Shown here: one piece after another, positions 32,701-43,368 of the stretch
How positions within the stretch are numbered: position 1 is the stretch's first letter
Layout: every line of letters begins with the position of its first letter
Assembly (NCBI GenBank): GCA_012934845.2
Contig: WNNJ02003537.1
Location: forward strand, 1 to 64,000
DNA length: 64,000 bases
Direction: 5' to 3'
DNA from: Pomphorhynchus laevis
Lineage: Eukaryota; Acanthocephala; Palaeacanthocephala; Echinorhynchida; Pomphorhynchidae
Position numbers and translations under genes: made by a program
Notes under the pieces: generated by a model
Told to the model about the DNA's origin: nothing
What the model saw: only the letters and a program-made list of their open reading frames with translations
Database searches by the model: none

Positions 32701-35700
32701 CTCTTCTCTCTTCCTCTGCTCGTCTCGATTCCTCAGCTTGCCTCTCTTCCTCTGCTCGTTTCTCTTCTTCTGCTCGTCTTATTTCCTCTGCACGTCTCTC
32801 TTCCTCTACTCGTCTCTCTTCCTCTGCTACTCTCTCTTCCTCTGCTCGCCTCTTTTCCTCTGCTCGTCTATCCTCCTCTGCTCGCCTCTCTTCCTCTGCT
32901 CGTCTCTTTTCCTCTGCTCGCCTCTCTTCATCTGCTCGTCTCTCTTCCTCTGCTCGTCTCTCTTCCTCTGCTCGTCTCTCTTCCTCTGCTCGTCTCTCTT
33001 CTTCTGCTCGTCTCTCTTCTTCTGCTCGTCTCTCTTCCTCTGCTCGTCTCTCTTCCTCTGCTCGTCTCTCTTCCTCCACTCGTTTTTCTTCCTCTACTCG
33101 TTTCTCTTCTGCTCGTCTCTCTTCCTCTACTCGTCTATTTTCTTCTGCTTGTCTATTTTCTTCTGCTTTTCTCTCTTGATCTGCTCGTCTTTTTTCCTCT
33201 GCTATTCTCTCTTCCTCTGCTCGTCTCTCTCCCTCTGCTCGTATCTCTTCCTCTGATCTTTTCTTTTCCTTGGCTTTCTTATCTTCCTCTGCTCGTATTT
33301 TCTCCTCTGCTATTCTCTCTTCCTCTGCTCGCCTCTCTGCCTCTGCTTTGTTCTCTTTTGCTCTTTTCTCTTCCTCCGTTCGTCTCTTCTCATCTGCTTG
33401 TCTGTCTTGCTCTGCCTTCATTTTTTGCTTTTCTCGCCTCTCTTCATTTACTAGTCTCTCTTTTTCTGCTCGTTTCTCTTCCTCTGCTCGTTTCTCTTCC
33501 TCTGCTCGTCTCTCTTCCTCTGCTCGTCTCTCTTCATCTGCTCGTTTCTCTTCTGCTCGTCTCTCTTCCTCTGCTCGTTTCTCGTCCTTTGCTCGTTTCT
33601 CTTCCTCTGCTCGTTTCTCTTCCTCTGCTCGTTTCTCTTCCTCTGCTCGTTTCTCTTCCTCTGCTCGTTTCTCTTCCTCTGCTCGTTTCTCTTCCTCTGC
33701 TCGTTTCTCTTCCTCTGCTCGTTTCTCTTCCTCTGCTCGTTTCTCTTCCTCTGCTCGTTTCTCTTCCTCTGCTCGTTTCTCTTCCTCTGCTCGTTTCTCT
33801 TCCTCTGCTCGTTTCTCTTCCTCTGCTCGTTTCTCTTCCTCTGCTCGTTTCTCTTCCTCTGCTCGTTTCTCTTCCTCTGCTCGTTTCTCTTCCTCTGCTC
33901 GTTTCTCTTCCTCTGCTCGTTTCTCTTCCTCTGCTCGTTTCTCTTCCTCTGCTCGTTTCTCTTCCTCTGCTCGTTTCTCTTCCTCTGCTCGTTTCTCTTC
34001 CTCTGCTCGTTTCTCTTCCTCTGCTCGTTTCTCTTCCTCTGCTCGTTTCTCTTCCTCTGCTCGTTTCTCTTCCTCTGCTCGTTTCTCTTCCTCTGCTCGT
34101 TTCTCTTCCTCTGCTCGTTTCTCTTCCTCTGCTCGTTTCTCTTCCTCTGCTCGTTTCTCTTCCTCTGCTCGTTTCTCTTTCTCTGCTCGTATCTCTTCCT
34201 CTGCTCGTCTCTCTTCTTCTAATCGTCTCTCCTCCTCTGCACGTCTCTCTTCCTCTGATTTTCTCTCTTTGTCTTCTTTTAATTTTATTATGGGTATTAA
34301 TTCTTTCTCTACTTTCTTCTCTTCATCTTCTTTTAGTTTTCTCATGCCTTTTGATTCTTCCTCGGTTTTTATTTTTTCTTCAACTTCTCTTTCCTCCGCG
34401 GTTATTATTTCTTCAGCAACTTTTCTTCCTTCTTCGACTTTTCTTGCTTGTTCAGCTTTTCTTTCTTCCTCGGCTTTTCTAGATACTTCGGCTTTTCTAG
34501 CTTCCTCGGCTTTTCTAGCTGCATCGGCTTTTCTTTCAAATTCAGCTATTTTTTCTTCCGCGGCTTTTCTTTCTTCTGCTTCGTTTCTCTCTTCTAAGGC
34601 TGTTCTTTCTTCAGCAGCTTTTATTTCTTCCGTAGTTTTCGTTTCTTCTGCGACTTTTATTTCTTCCCCTGTTTTGTTTTCTTTTCTTTCCACATCTATA
34701 TTTGTTTTTTCCGCAATTCTTGTACCCTCCATGATTTTTCTCGCTTCTGCCTGTTTTCGTTTTTCCGCTGATTTTCTTGCCTTCTCTTCTTGTTTATTTT
34801 CCTGGAATTTTATCCATTCTTCAGTTTTTATATTTTCTGCGGTTTTTATTATATCATCATCGAGCTTGCTTTCGTCCAATGATATTCTATCTGCCGCAAC
34901 CTTTATTTCTTTCGGTAAGGTGTATTCCTTGAAATCAGTATTTGATTTGACATAGTTTGGTTGTTTACTTTTAATTCTATATTCATTTTGCTCGATTTTC
35001 AAATTTCCGTTTTTTTCTCGCCCATCTAGTAATTTCTCAGTCATATTAATATTTCCAAACTTTTGCTTTATGACATAATTTGTCAAACCACTTTTGGGGC
35101 CCTTTAGATTAACTGATTCTCCTATGTTCAATTTACCTAATGAATTAGCCTGCAAATATGGTAAAGATTTTCCATCCATTACGAGAGTAGCGGTGAAAGG
35201 TTTTTTTATTTTTTCTAAAACTCGATTATCCTGAAAATTTTGATTTGCTGTTAATTTTAGCTTATTAACTTTGGATTTTCCAATCTTTTCTATTCGAGTT
35301 TCATCGGGACTTTTTAAATTCGTCAATTTTTGTTTCTTCTTATATCTAAATTTGGGTTGTGTTTTAAGTTTATTGTGTGCAGGAATGCTATGTTGTTGAT
35401 AAAAGCTTGAACCAGAGTTATCCTGTTTCTGTTTATTCTGATGATTCACTTCATGTATTCTATTAAAATTATGAATTTGCAGTAGTGATTGATCCGGTGG
35501 CTGCGAAAATTGTTTACTAAGTGACTGCTTTTGATTCTTTATTGTCTTTATCAATTTATTGCTCTTCGTTAGTGAGTGCGTATTTGGCATATTTTTGTTT
35601 TCATCTTGTTTCCAGACTTCTTGTATGTCTGAACCAATACTTATCGGTGAATCATGAATCATGTTTATTTCTGGTCGTAAATTAATATTTTGCTGAATAG

Positions 35701-35773
35701 AATTTTGCCCATGACGTTCGATATAAGCAGAAATCTCGATAACTATAAAACTTAGCAGATACAACAGTTTCAT
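29726..35773 (-). CDS. Giant secreted Glu/Lys/Arg-rich single-alpha-helix protein with C-terminal chitin-binding-like module
   Basis: One uninterrupted 2015-codon frame, ATG at 35773. Residues 1-16 (MKLLYLLSFIVIEISA) form a signal peptide. Residues about 17-310 are Gln/Asn/Lys-rich. Residues about 310-1340 are almost entirely Glu, Lys, Arg and Ala in hexads: about 33 near-perfect KRAEEE units at about 528-725, then RRAEEE variants, then KAAEER units. Acidic-to-basic i/i+4 spacing predicts a long stable single alpha helix. Residues about 1340-1960 are acidic and mixed. The last 45 residues (NGCADF...FSCPSDLKFND...ACDW...VIC) match the second half of a peritrophin-type ChtBD2/CBM14 domain, with four of the usual six cysteines. 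Likely an extracellular cuticle or lining protein. AATAAA lies 43 bp after the stop; a TATATAG lies about 200 bp upstream of the ATG (35979-35973). The long opposite-strand frames are shadows of the repeat. Confidence 0.9.
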   Translation of the reverse strand: MKLLYLLSFIVIEISAYIERHGQNSIQQNINLRPEINMIHDSPISIGSDIQEVWKQDENKNMPNTHSLTKSNKLIKTIKNQKQSLSKQFSQPPDQSLLQIHNFNRIHEVNHQNKQKQDNSGSSFYQQHSIPAHNKLKTQPKFRYKKKQKLTNLKSPDETRIEKIGKSKVNKLKLTANQNFQDNRVLEKIKKPFTATLVMDGKSLPYLQANSLGKLNIGESVNLKGPKSGLTNYVIKQKFGNINMTEKLLDGREKNGNLKIEQNEYRIKSKQPNYVKSNTDFKEYTLPKEIKVAADRISLDESKLDDDIIKTAENIKTEEWIKFQENKQEEKARKSAEKRKQAEARKIMEGTRIAEKTNIDVERKENKTGEEIKVAEETKTTEEIKAAEERTALEERNEAEERKAAEEKIAEFERKADAARKAEEARKAEVSRKAEEERKAEQARKVEEGRKVAEEIITAEEREVEEKIKTEEESKGMRKLKEDEEKKVEKELIPIIKLKEDKERKSEEERRAEEERRLEEERRAEEEIRAEKEKRAEEEKRAEEEKRAEEEKRAEEEKRAEEEKRAEEEKRAEEEKRAEEEKRAEEEKRAEEEKRAEEEKRAEEEKRAEEEKRAEEEKRAEEEKRAEEEKRAEEEKRAEEEKRAEEEKRAEEEKRAEEEKRAEEEKRAEEEKRAEEEKRAEEEKRAEEEKRAEEEKRAEEEKRAEEEKRAEEEKRAEEEKRAEEEKRAKDEKRAEEERRAEEKRADEERRAEEERRAEEEKRAEEEKRAEKERLVNEERREKQKMKAEQDRQADEKRRTEEEKRAKENKAEAERRAEEERIAEEKIRAEEDKKAKEKKRSEEEIRAEGERRAEEERIAEEKRRADQERKAEENRQAEENRRVEEERRAEEKRVEEEKRVEEERRAEEERRAEEERRAEEERRAEEERRAEEERRAEEERRAEEERRADEERRAEEKRRAEEERRAEEDRRAEEKRRAEEERVAEEERRVEEERRAEEIRRAEEEKRAEEERQAEESRRAEEERRAAKERQAEEERRADEERRAGYERKCAEELKAAEERKAAKERKVVEEIKAAEERIAAEERKAAEERKAAEELKAAEEIKAAEEIKAAEERKAAEERKAAEERKAAEERKSAEERKAAEEIKAAEERKVAEERKNVEETEAAKERIAAEERKSAEESKAAEEIIAADESKAAEERKSEEERKYVELIKVKDSQAGEEWQTEEMVRAEEYGRIEEDGLEKEDIRALEESRLDEGRQATEVIRAKEKKLLDEGRVADKERLVEERRRAEEERRAEEERRVEDNLQGETGIQVVDDARVKDDPRIEKHTEDIRKMKTLIQAVIELKADEDKKIADVKLAAEDGIVARMSTKNLDKLAEEYSEAIKWIKDAQVRKANEYKKLIVEKGVEAKTAEELKFQEDRKSKDKIIPEDNINLMGGIKVNEDRKVEGSKIMEKNRMVEEINSKSVTLEERDGEEESKEKKERKLVGEIISAKERIVDEEKNSEHVSTFEQHNTLNRESKVLEDCNDEIKVTNEIKIDETKNTIKEGMADKENILTEKRKVSKERLGAEKRKADGYRKDNGEIMTDEKRYVTVAQKSTGENEVITGDKNIAASETIAVMSGETKSHAGHGKPLNALESVEERTTPIESKTVYKNKAYDNTNTDEKSKIVDEIITAEDRTIGSLTQIIDKIPFVDETMSSNYVDSMNSLDVAQTNMNDKIDQMKPSEEVNIKSDYSTSSSVNHKMKGYLEIPPLPGIPFKEFVKETSIPVTDKFINYHNVNSVLAKPPMALTQLQSYKDIMKTISDDAVNAGASKNLNAGADDLNPNIYININQDLKPIADLVSFIIDSKNPLHDHYNDPNERIHSYDFHPNLMSHYQPHMPLDAHLDPSNTYPANDYDFIFPNLQNFISSEHSLSSNSNANAEVSSVSIQSQNPKVEISQENVNQPPHHHDSAETQEKVKVPTQDQQNMLTYMADKFNGCADFVHTPSGSRFSCPSDLKFNDNIQACDWAHNVIC
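33596..34192 (-). repeat. 18-bp coding minisatellite (KRAEEE hexads)
   Basis: About 33 head-to-tail copies of an 18-bp unit (plus-strand form TTCCTCTGCTCGTTTCTC), nearly without sequence variation even at third positions, inside the giant helix gene. The homogeneity suggests recent expansion or gene conversion. Copy number may be polymorphic or mis-assembled. Confidence 0.95.
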
Positions 35774-36607
35774 TTTTCAGCTTTCTTCTGTTTTTAAAGT
35801 AGGAACAGCTAAGTATGCTGATGTTCAATTTTCTCTTATCGTTATACGTATTGAGCTTGCGTTAAAATGCTTTACATTTATGCATTTTGAATTGTTGACT
35901 AAACCCATGTAGTATAATAAGATGTAATCATCGTATTCACATATATATTTTTAAATTCATTGTTAGTTTCTTCTATATACACCAATGTAGGTTGTTAAAC
36001 TTACACACAGTAAAAGAATAACAGTTCAATGTTCATTGTGTTTGAATAGAACAATAGCCCAGCACATAAAGCCAAAACGGAGGAAATGTATTTAAAGGAG
36101 ATAAGCAATAAACTTATATCAGATAGTTCATTATTACCTTACATCGGAATATGAAGTAAAGTTTTATTTTGAACTGGTAGCTATAGTGTGTTAGGTAATA
36201 TCAATGCAATGAAATTCTATTTACAAACAAACGGTTTTGAGTAAAATTAAGATATGATTTGCAGTTAATGAAATGCGAATGTGATACACAAAGGTATATA
36301 TCAGTACATTTTCTGCTTTATGAATGCATAAAAATATATATTAATCGAAAATTTAGTCAGAAATGCAAACAAAGAATTCAAAAGTATTGAATATATTTAA
36401 TAATAAGATATTTTTGTAACTAAGTTATTACTAAAATTGAAACTGAGTTATTATAGCTGAGTTATTATTAAAAATGCCCTTTAAAATTATACAAAATATT
36501 ATTAAAAATATAAATCTATTGATTACTAATAATGTATCATTGAAGAAATTATAAATCATCGAAGAATTATATATAATAATTGCCATATATATAATATATA
36601 TTATATA

Positions 36608-37268
36608 TAATTTGTTGTTACACCTACCCTGTGACACCCAATAGTGTACTCATAAATAAATCACTATGTTTTCCTCATGAGGATGCATAAACACCAGGCA
36701 GCATTCTATATATCCTCATCAGACCGAAAAATAGAACCGAATTATTCTCGCAATATTCAAAGTCGCTACGTATGCCCAGTCATCCTATGTGTGACGACAA
36801 ACTTCAACAACGGTAGACGCGTTTCGCTCTAAAGGAGCTCATCAGTACCGTGACTTTAATAATCATCCATAGGCACCTTAACACACGCTTAATCAATGTC
36901 TAAAGCTCAAAAAATAGAACTACCCTTTATCTAAATCATTAGAGGGAATTTAGCATAAGCTATATGCATGGCAGTGCGTATTGCAGTTTAAGCATGCATC
37001 ATGCACTAAATTCCTTTTAATAGAAATGCTGTTTTACAGGGACACTTTAAAGTGTACAAATATATAAAATATAATTTGTTGTTACACCTGCTCTTGGACA
37101 CACAATGGTGTACTCGTAAATAAATCGCTATGTTTTCTTCACAAGGAGGCATAAACACCATGCAACATTCTATATATCCTCATCAGACTAAGAAATAGAA
37201 CCAAATTATACTCCATTGTTGACATTTGTCGTCACACATAGGATGACTGGGCATAAGTAGCGACTTTG
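36608..37268 (-). mobile_element. Hammerhead-bearing repeat with direct and inverted terminal blocks
   Basis: Direct repeats of about 140 bp (36608-36750 and 37073-37215; shared TTGTTGTTACACCT, ATAAATAAATC, ATTCTATATATCCTCATCAG) each adjoin one arm of a roughly 45-bp inverted repeat (about 36769-36812 and 37225-37268; GCCCAGTCATCCTATGTGTG and its complement). A complete hammerhead motif lies beside the left arm. No protein is encoded. The composition suggests a non-autonomous element, possibly with Penelope-like terminal repeats. Confidence 0.65.
36810..36851 (-). ncRNA. Hammerhead ribozyme, type I, canonical core
   Basis: Reading the minus strand: stem I 5' arm ACGGUA (36851-36846), core CUGAUGA (36845-36839), stem II GCUC / loop CUUUA / GAGC (36838-36826), core GAAA (36825-36822), short stem III, and cleavage triplet GUC ending at 36816, followed by UACCGU (36815-36810), which pairs perfectly with the stem I arm. 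Stem III is minimal (AC/GU closing two bases), as in the short-stem-III hammerheads known from Penelope-like elements and retrozymes, which can act as dimers. The self-cleavage site would be between 36816 and 36815. All invariant core nucleotides are present. Confidence 0.88.
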
Positions 37269-37299
37269 TATATTGCGAATTTTTGATATAAATATATAT

Positions 37300-37590
37300 T
37301 ATATAAAATCTTATATCTTAGTTTTTATCAATTACTTATTATTTATTTTATTTAAAAGACGATTCTTGGTTTAAATAAGTTTATTCTTACATTATAGATA
37401 AAGCACAAACGTTCAATATCATTACAAAACCTATAGAACCTACACAATCTAAGGCAACCTAAGCATCGGAATAAGTATCACAAGATAACCTCAAAACAAC
37501 CCCAGGTTCACAAAATAACATTAGAACCACTAAACAACTTCAGTATCACAAAACAACTTCAAAGCTTGAAAATTTTCTCATTGAACATGA
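37300..37590. other. A+T-rich DNA, nothing recognised
   Basis: Contains several CAAAACAACnTCA-like near-repeats at about 37490-37570 but no coding or RNA feature. Confidence 0.4.
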
Positions 37591-39765
37591 TTTCAGTGGT
37601 GCAGAAGTGTTGTTCGTGTAATGGACAACATCCAAATACAAAGGTGGACGATGTACAAACGGAAAGCACCAATGTACGAAATGTCCTCCACTAAATTGTA
37701 CTAACAGTGCAGATCGACAATTTACACAACATGATCTACTATCTATGGAGCTCGATCTGTCAAAATCTCTAGCAATTATATATAAAAATGAAAGTCGACA
37801 GCACCTTAGGCCATATACTACAGTCCCGGGTCAAAAACACACACAACACAATGCAGTGTATTAATAGAAATTAATACCAACATTGAATCTTTGTATGACT
37901 AGGCAATACAATTGATTTCAAACTTGTTTCACCTACTACAATGCAACGGAAGCAAATATCTCATGCGAAAAGTATCAAAAGTACTCAACGAATTCAATAA
38001 AGGACATTTAGTGCAATGGTAGCACGCTTAAATGTTTGACTGTAATGTTCCAACTCATTTTACAAAGAATAGAAGCTCGTAAAATAAGGTCATTTCGAAA
38101 GACGCTGGAAAAAACAAATTACGTGATGAAAATTGTATGTATGATTTAATGATCGAAGTTTGATATTTTCAAGAAAAGCGTGTTCCCACTATAGCACAAA
38201 AGAAGGTAAAAAATGTGGGGAGCTCAGCTAACGTTTCTAAGTTAATCAGAAAGAGAATGATTGACATATCTACTAAACTATTGCACGGAGAAACAATGAA
38301 AGATAGAGTTATGGGTTTAGGTGGTATAGCAGAGAACATTAACGTATCTATCAAGTACAAGTACTTGATGCAAATAATGCATTTAATCTTAAGAACCGGA
38401 TGCTTGCTCTCAAGCACATACAGTAAAATTGTCCTGCGCTTTCAAAAGTTATCTGTAATGCCTATATCGAGAAATCCGATGTCATAGTACAAGGCGATAT
38501 CTTTTTTTCCTCTGAACGATTAACACAAGGTGATTCATTGTCTATGCCGGCTTTTGCGGCTGTCTCTCTTTTCTCTAAGTCAACCTTTAAAAGTAAGAAC
38601 ATAAATAATCATTCACAGGTAGTATGCGGATGATGTTGCTTGTGTTGGTATAATGGATGATATGGAAAGTATATGAAATGATATATTATAATTAGGACCA
38701 ATATATGTGTATTACGTAAATCCTAAAAAGTTACATTGTTAATCACAGTGAAGAACCTCACATTGTGCAATCTGTTTTAAATACGCAGAAATAAAGATAA
38801 ATACAAACGGAGTAAAAATTCTAGACAGCTACATTGGATATGATGGGTTTGCATAATCAGGAGTAAAAGAAAAAGATATTAACTGGTTCGAAAATCTATT
38901 TTTGATCTCGGGGTAACTGATTTGGATCCATACTCAGTCTACGTTCTTTTAGCAAAATCTGTTCAACTACAGTGGATTTATATAAGACGCACATACAGAG
39001 TGAGAGAAACTTAGTTTCAAAATATGTCTAAATACTTGTATGATTATCTGCTCCCTAACATGTTTGACTAGAATACTTTGATAATGATCTACGAAGAATA
39101 ATAAGAATGCCTCTACAATACGGTGGATTGGGAATACGTGACCGCAATGAACATAAAGATATTGAATTTAATAATTTAAAATTAATATGCTCATTATTAT
39201 TGGAAGATAAATCAGGATCGGATTTGCGAATTATACAACAAAAAGTAATTGGTTAAATTCGAACATCAAACACGAACAATCAGTGAACAAAAATCATTTA
39301 ATGGAATCTTCAAAACGAGATATGAAAACAATTCTTTGAATGCTAGTTAAAAGGGGGCATCTACATGCTTGCACCCTGTAGATAACGATTATGGAATTGC
39401 TGTGTCAAAACCCGAGTTTCACGATGCGATGAAATGGATGTACGATTTAGTAAAAAATACCACTAGGAAAAAATGATCACATGGGGAAATCTTACACACG
39501 TTCTATCGTGTAAAATTAACGATATGAGTATAATTCGACATAACATCGTTCCGGATACGGTGACAAAAGATCTTAGAAAAGTGTCAAGCTGTATTATGGT
39601 GGAGCCGATTTTAACGAATGTACCAGATACAGTCACTTTTTAGATAATCATTACGGCAAGGGATACAAATGCCAGAACGAATATAGGATTTAATAGACTT
39701 AACGGGATTATGAAAAAGCGGTTGTTCGTCGACATATGCATATTTAACTGACTAGCTTAGTCATA
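37590..39765 (+). mobile_element. Degraded LINE
   Basis: In scattered plus-strand frames: a cysteine-rich start near 37600 (CCSCNG, later HQCTKCPPLNC); RT signatures at about 38520 (LTQGDSLSMPAFA) and 38622 (YADDVACVG); and a C-terminal PLQYGGLGIRDRNEH near 39105. Many stops and frameshifts. The QGD-S, YADD and GGLGI set resembles the same clade as the fragment at 22142-22439 rather than CR1. The short frame at 38215-38487 is part of it. Confidence 0.6.
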
Positions 39766-40790
39766 TTTACTGAATTATTTGCCCGATACAATCAAGTATC
39801 GGGTAAATACAATGAAAATAGAAAAAGACAAATGCATCCAGAGCAAATAGAGATGGTTGAATACAGCACATTTCACCCAATGGTTTTCCTACAACTGGTG
39901 CTGCAGGACCGTCTACCAACAAAATTTTACAAATAATGCCGAAAAATATAGTCCACATTTCATCGAAGCTACACTGACTGTATCAGAAAATTAAGACAAA
40001 TGATATCTACGTAAATTGCAAAGAGTGTATATTGGTCACTGATATTACACCCATATATGGCTGACCAAAAATAAATGATATATTAATATATTTTTTCAAT
40101 GTTGTCTAGTTTTGTAGAGAATTTAATGGAAAAAATAAAATAAAAATAAAAATAATCATTATTTTTAAAATACGTAGACTCAGTTTGCTGATCTAGTTAG
40201 TTCACATTCTCGTTTGACAATATACATAACTGATATTCAAACAGATAATAAATAGATGGGCTTATATCATCGGTAGATTTATCTCAAATCTATTTGCTTA
40301 CTTAAACGATGAACTGGACAAACGGAAAGCGAAAGAGGGTTACGAAGGACTGTTTTCTAGCAGCAGATGTGTTAGATTTCCAAATTATATAGACAACAGC
40401 TACTAAGGGAACAAAATCAAACGACAACTAAAATGAAAAGCAATAAAATATTAATTCATGTTGTAGCTGATATCCCTATGTTGTAATTGATAGTAATTCT
40501 CTATGAGATCCCCTTTTTCGACATGCTTGATTTAATGCTTATATTAGTAACGATTGCGACAGCTAACATGGAGTAATCTGAAACGTCGGTTGATGAATGC
40601 ATGGTGTCATACAAGACATATTGCCAGATAGACAAAGCAAATACAAATTTATGGGAAGATACACTTTAAAACGATTTGTATATTCATCCTTTAAGTAATA
40701 GGTCAACAGAAAATATGCCTGAAAATATGCAGCTTATTATCCATAGATAGATATAACCTGTTTCGTTGTGATCGATCTGGTCGAAGGGGA
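39766..40790. other. Intergenic DNA between two LINEs
   Basis: Starts with an imperfect hairpin (ATTTGCCCGATAC with GTATCGGGTAAAT, about 39772-39803). No coding region recognised; A+T-rich. Confidence 0.45.
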
Positions 40791-43368
40791 GGGGTGTATT
40801 GCTATATTGTAGTTTAGGTATTGATGTAGTGTGTTTGCAGACGATTAGTGATGCCAATGGGATTGAGGCTTTATACCTCAAATTGTGCCTTGATCAGGTC
40901 AATTCTATGTATGTGCTAGTGTTCTATCGTCCTCCTTTGGCAAGTAGCGATGATTTAATAGAACTTATTGAGCTCTGTGGTCAACAGAAAAAATGCCTAA
41001 TCTTAGGAGATCTGAATATTCCCTCAATAGATTGGGACTCTTTTTCTCTCCTAGTCGCATTGCATCGGACTCGGTTTTATTGAGTGTTCTACACAACTTT
41101 GATCTGCATCAGCATGCACGTGAGGCAACCCGTTTCACTAGCCAGTCGTCTGCCCAGCTAGACGTGGTCTTGCCTTCGTTTAAGTCTGATATTACTCACA
41201 TAGATTATCTTTCTGGACTGGGTATGAGCGATCATTGCGTACTATCCTTTTCATTTAAATGCGCAAACAATGTAACGTCGGTCAGTCCCATGCAGGGTAA
41301 GCCTCTGAATTTCTGGAAGGCTGATTTCGACGCTATTATCTACAGATTGAATCTGGTTAGATAGCCAGATCCGTATATATGCGGAATTGACGAGGCTTGG
41401 TATGTTTTTGAGAGCAGACTCTATAACTTACTGATATTGCATTCTCCCAAGTTTAAAACACATAGGGAAGTTTGTCCTTGGTTTGATGGGCTTCTCCGGT
41501 ATCACTCACGCGCACGTAAACATGCGTGGATTTCATTTCGTTGTGGACAACAATCTTATGAGTATTTCAAACAAATTAGGAATAGATTTACCACTCTCAA
41601 GAGGACGAAGTGTCATCAGTTTGAGGATAAGCTGAGTTATATGGATGACAAGGCTCTATTCTCTTACATTTGCAAAATCAGGAGCTCGAATATTCCACTA
41701 GTATCGTTGATGGATGATTCTCAAGGCGAGGTCACGTGTAAAAGTGTCATGACAAACTTATTTGCCCAGGAGTTCTCATCGATGTTTTGCTCTTCGCGGA
41801 CATTGTGTAGTTTTGGATTAGAAAAGGGTTCCGATGCATTCGACCGATCTAATCTGACGTTTTGTGCTGAAGATGTTTTAAAGCTTCCCTGTAAATTAAA
41901 ACCGAACATCGCTGTCAGTCCGGACGGACTTCCCACAATTCTTTTGAACAACGTTGCTCCTCAAATATATTCATATGTTTTCCGTATGTTTCAGTTTTCT
42001 ATTCTCTGATCTCGAATTCCTTTCCGTTAAAAGGAGTCCATTGTAGTTCCAGTGTATAAAATGGGAGATCGACAAGTGTGTAAGAACTATTGCTCAGTAG
42101 CCTTGACATGTATTATTTGTAAGTTACTTGAAAAGCTAATAGTCAAAAACATATCTCCTGGTTTGGAAGGCAACGGTAAACTCACTGACTCACAACACGG
42201 TTTCAAACCAAATAGATTAACAATAAGTAATATTTTGGTTTCTTCCAACTCATGGCAGTCTTCATTAGATGAACGAGTTCAATCTGATGTACTTTTTGTA
42301 GATTTCTCTCATGCTTTTGAATCAGTTCCGCATGATCGCCTCATTCACAAATTGAGGTCACTTAGTGTTTGTCCTATGTATGTCGCCTGAATTGCAAATT
42401 ACTTAAGTTCACGCTCTTTCAAAGTACGTGTAGATGCAGATATGTCCACATCATTCGGGCGTTCCACACGGTGCTGTTATCTCCCCCACTTCTTTTTATT
42501 GTCCATATCAATGATCTCCCATCTGTAATTCGTTCTGATGTCGTTATGTATGCTGACGATGTTAAAATATTGCGGCGTATTAGAGACGGAAGGGACATTA
42601 AGATCCTTCAAGATGATCTGACATGTCTAGAAAAATGGTCAGCGGAAAATGGTTTGAGGGTTAACCCCTCTAAATGTGCGCATATGTCCATTATTTCTTC
42701 ACTAAACACATCGTATCAGATAGGTTCGATTCAGATAGGCCGGGTGGGTGAATTTAAGGATCTTGGTGTGATGATGACGAGTAGCTTAAAAACTAATGTC
42801 CACACTAGATATATTTGTAATCGAGGCTATCGTATTTTATGGATGTTTTTCAAGTCTTTTGATCGAATAAGTCCATCAATGTTCAAGCGACTATTTTGCT
42901 CTTATATTCTACCCATCCTTGAATACGGTTTACCTGTAACTTATCCACAGACTTTACGGGAATCCCGTGACATTGATAAGATGTTACGTAAAGTGTCACG
43001 AATGATTCTGAATTTCTTTAATTTGAGATATGCTGAACGTTCGACATCTATACGTGTCGACACATTAAAATATCGCAGATCGGCCATTAATTTATCAACT
43101 GCAGTCAAAATTGTTTTCGATGGCTTTGGTGGTCTCTCTAGCTTATTATCCGTGAATGATAGACGAGAAACTCGTGGGCATGTGTAGAAATTAATAAAGA
43201 CAACTACAAGAATTCTTGTTCACCATCGATTTGCAACCAGGGTAATTGACGGGTGGAATGCACTAAAGTGCCTTGATATCTCTAGTAGTATATCTAGTGA
43301 TGCTATCAAGAAAGCCATCGAAGCCGAGAGAAGGAATTTGCGACTACTATTCCCTTTCCTTACCACCA
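40790..43368 (+). mobile_element. CR1/Jockey-group LINE, moderately intact
   Basis: Plus strand. Endonuclease part: VLVFYRPPLASSDDL and CLILGDLNIPSIDWDS (about 40905-41050), then GMSDHCVLSFSF (41222). RT part: KLKPNIAVSPDGLPTILL (41895), YKMGDRQVCKNYCSVAL (42055), DSQHGFKPNRLTISNIL (42187), VLFVDFSHAFESVPHDRL (42290), LLFIVHINDLPSVI with MYADDVKILRR (42494-42575), and LRVNPSKCAHMSI (42655). The C-terminus runs to RRNLRLLFPFL near 43355. A few frameshifts and in-frame stops divide it into about four open frames. The start of the endonuclease is missing. It abuts the oppositely oriented CR1 copy B at a hairpin. Confidence 0.8.

Noticed and set aside
31791-34955. Long plus-strand open frames (Ser/Ala/Arg and Leu/Pro/Val repeats)
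   Set aside because: They are antisense or shifted readings of the KRAEEE-coding repeat in the minus-strand gene.
36640-36745. CTGATGAGGAT on the minus strand within the direct repeat as a second hammerhead
   Set aside because: The complementary ATCCTCAT pairs with the core box itself, and the GAAA box is wrongly placed; copy 2 does not keep the pairing.
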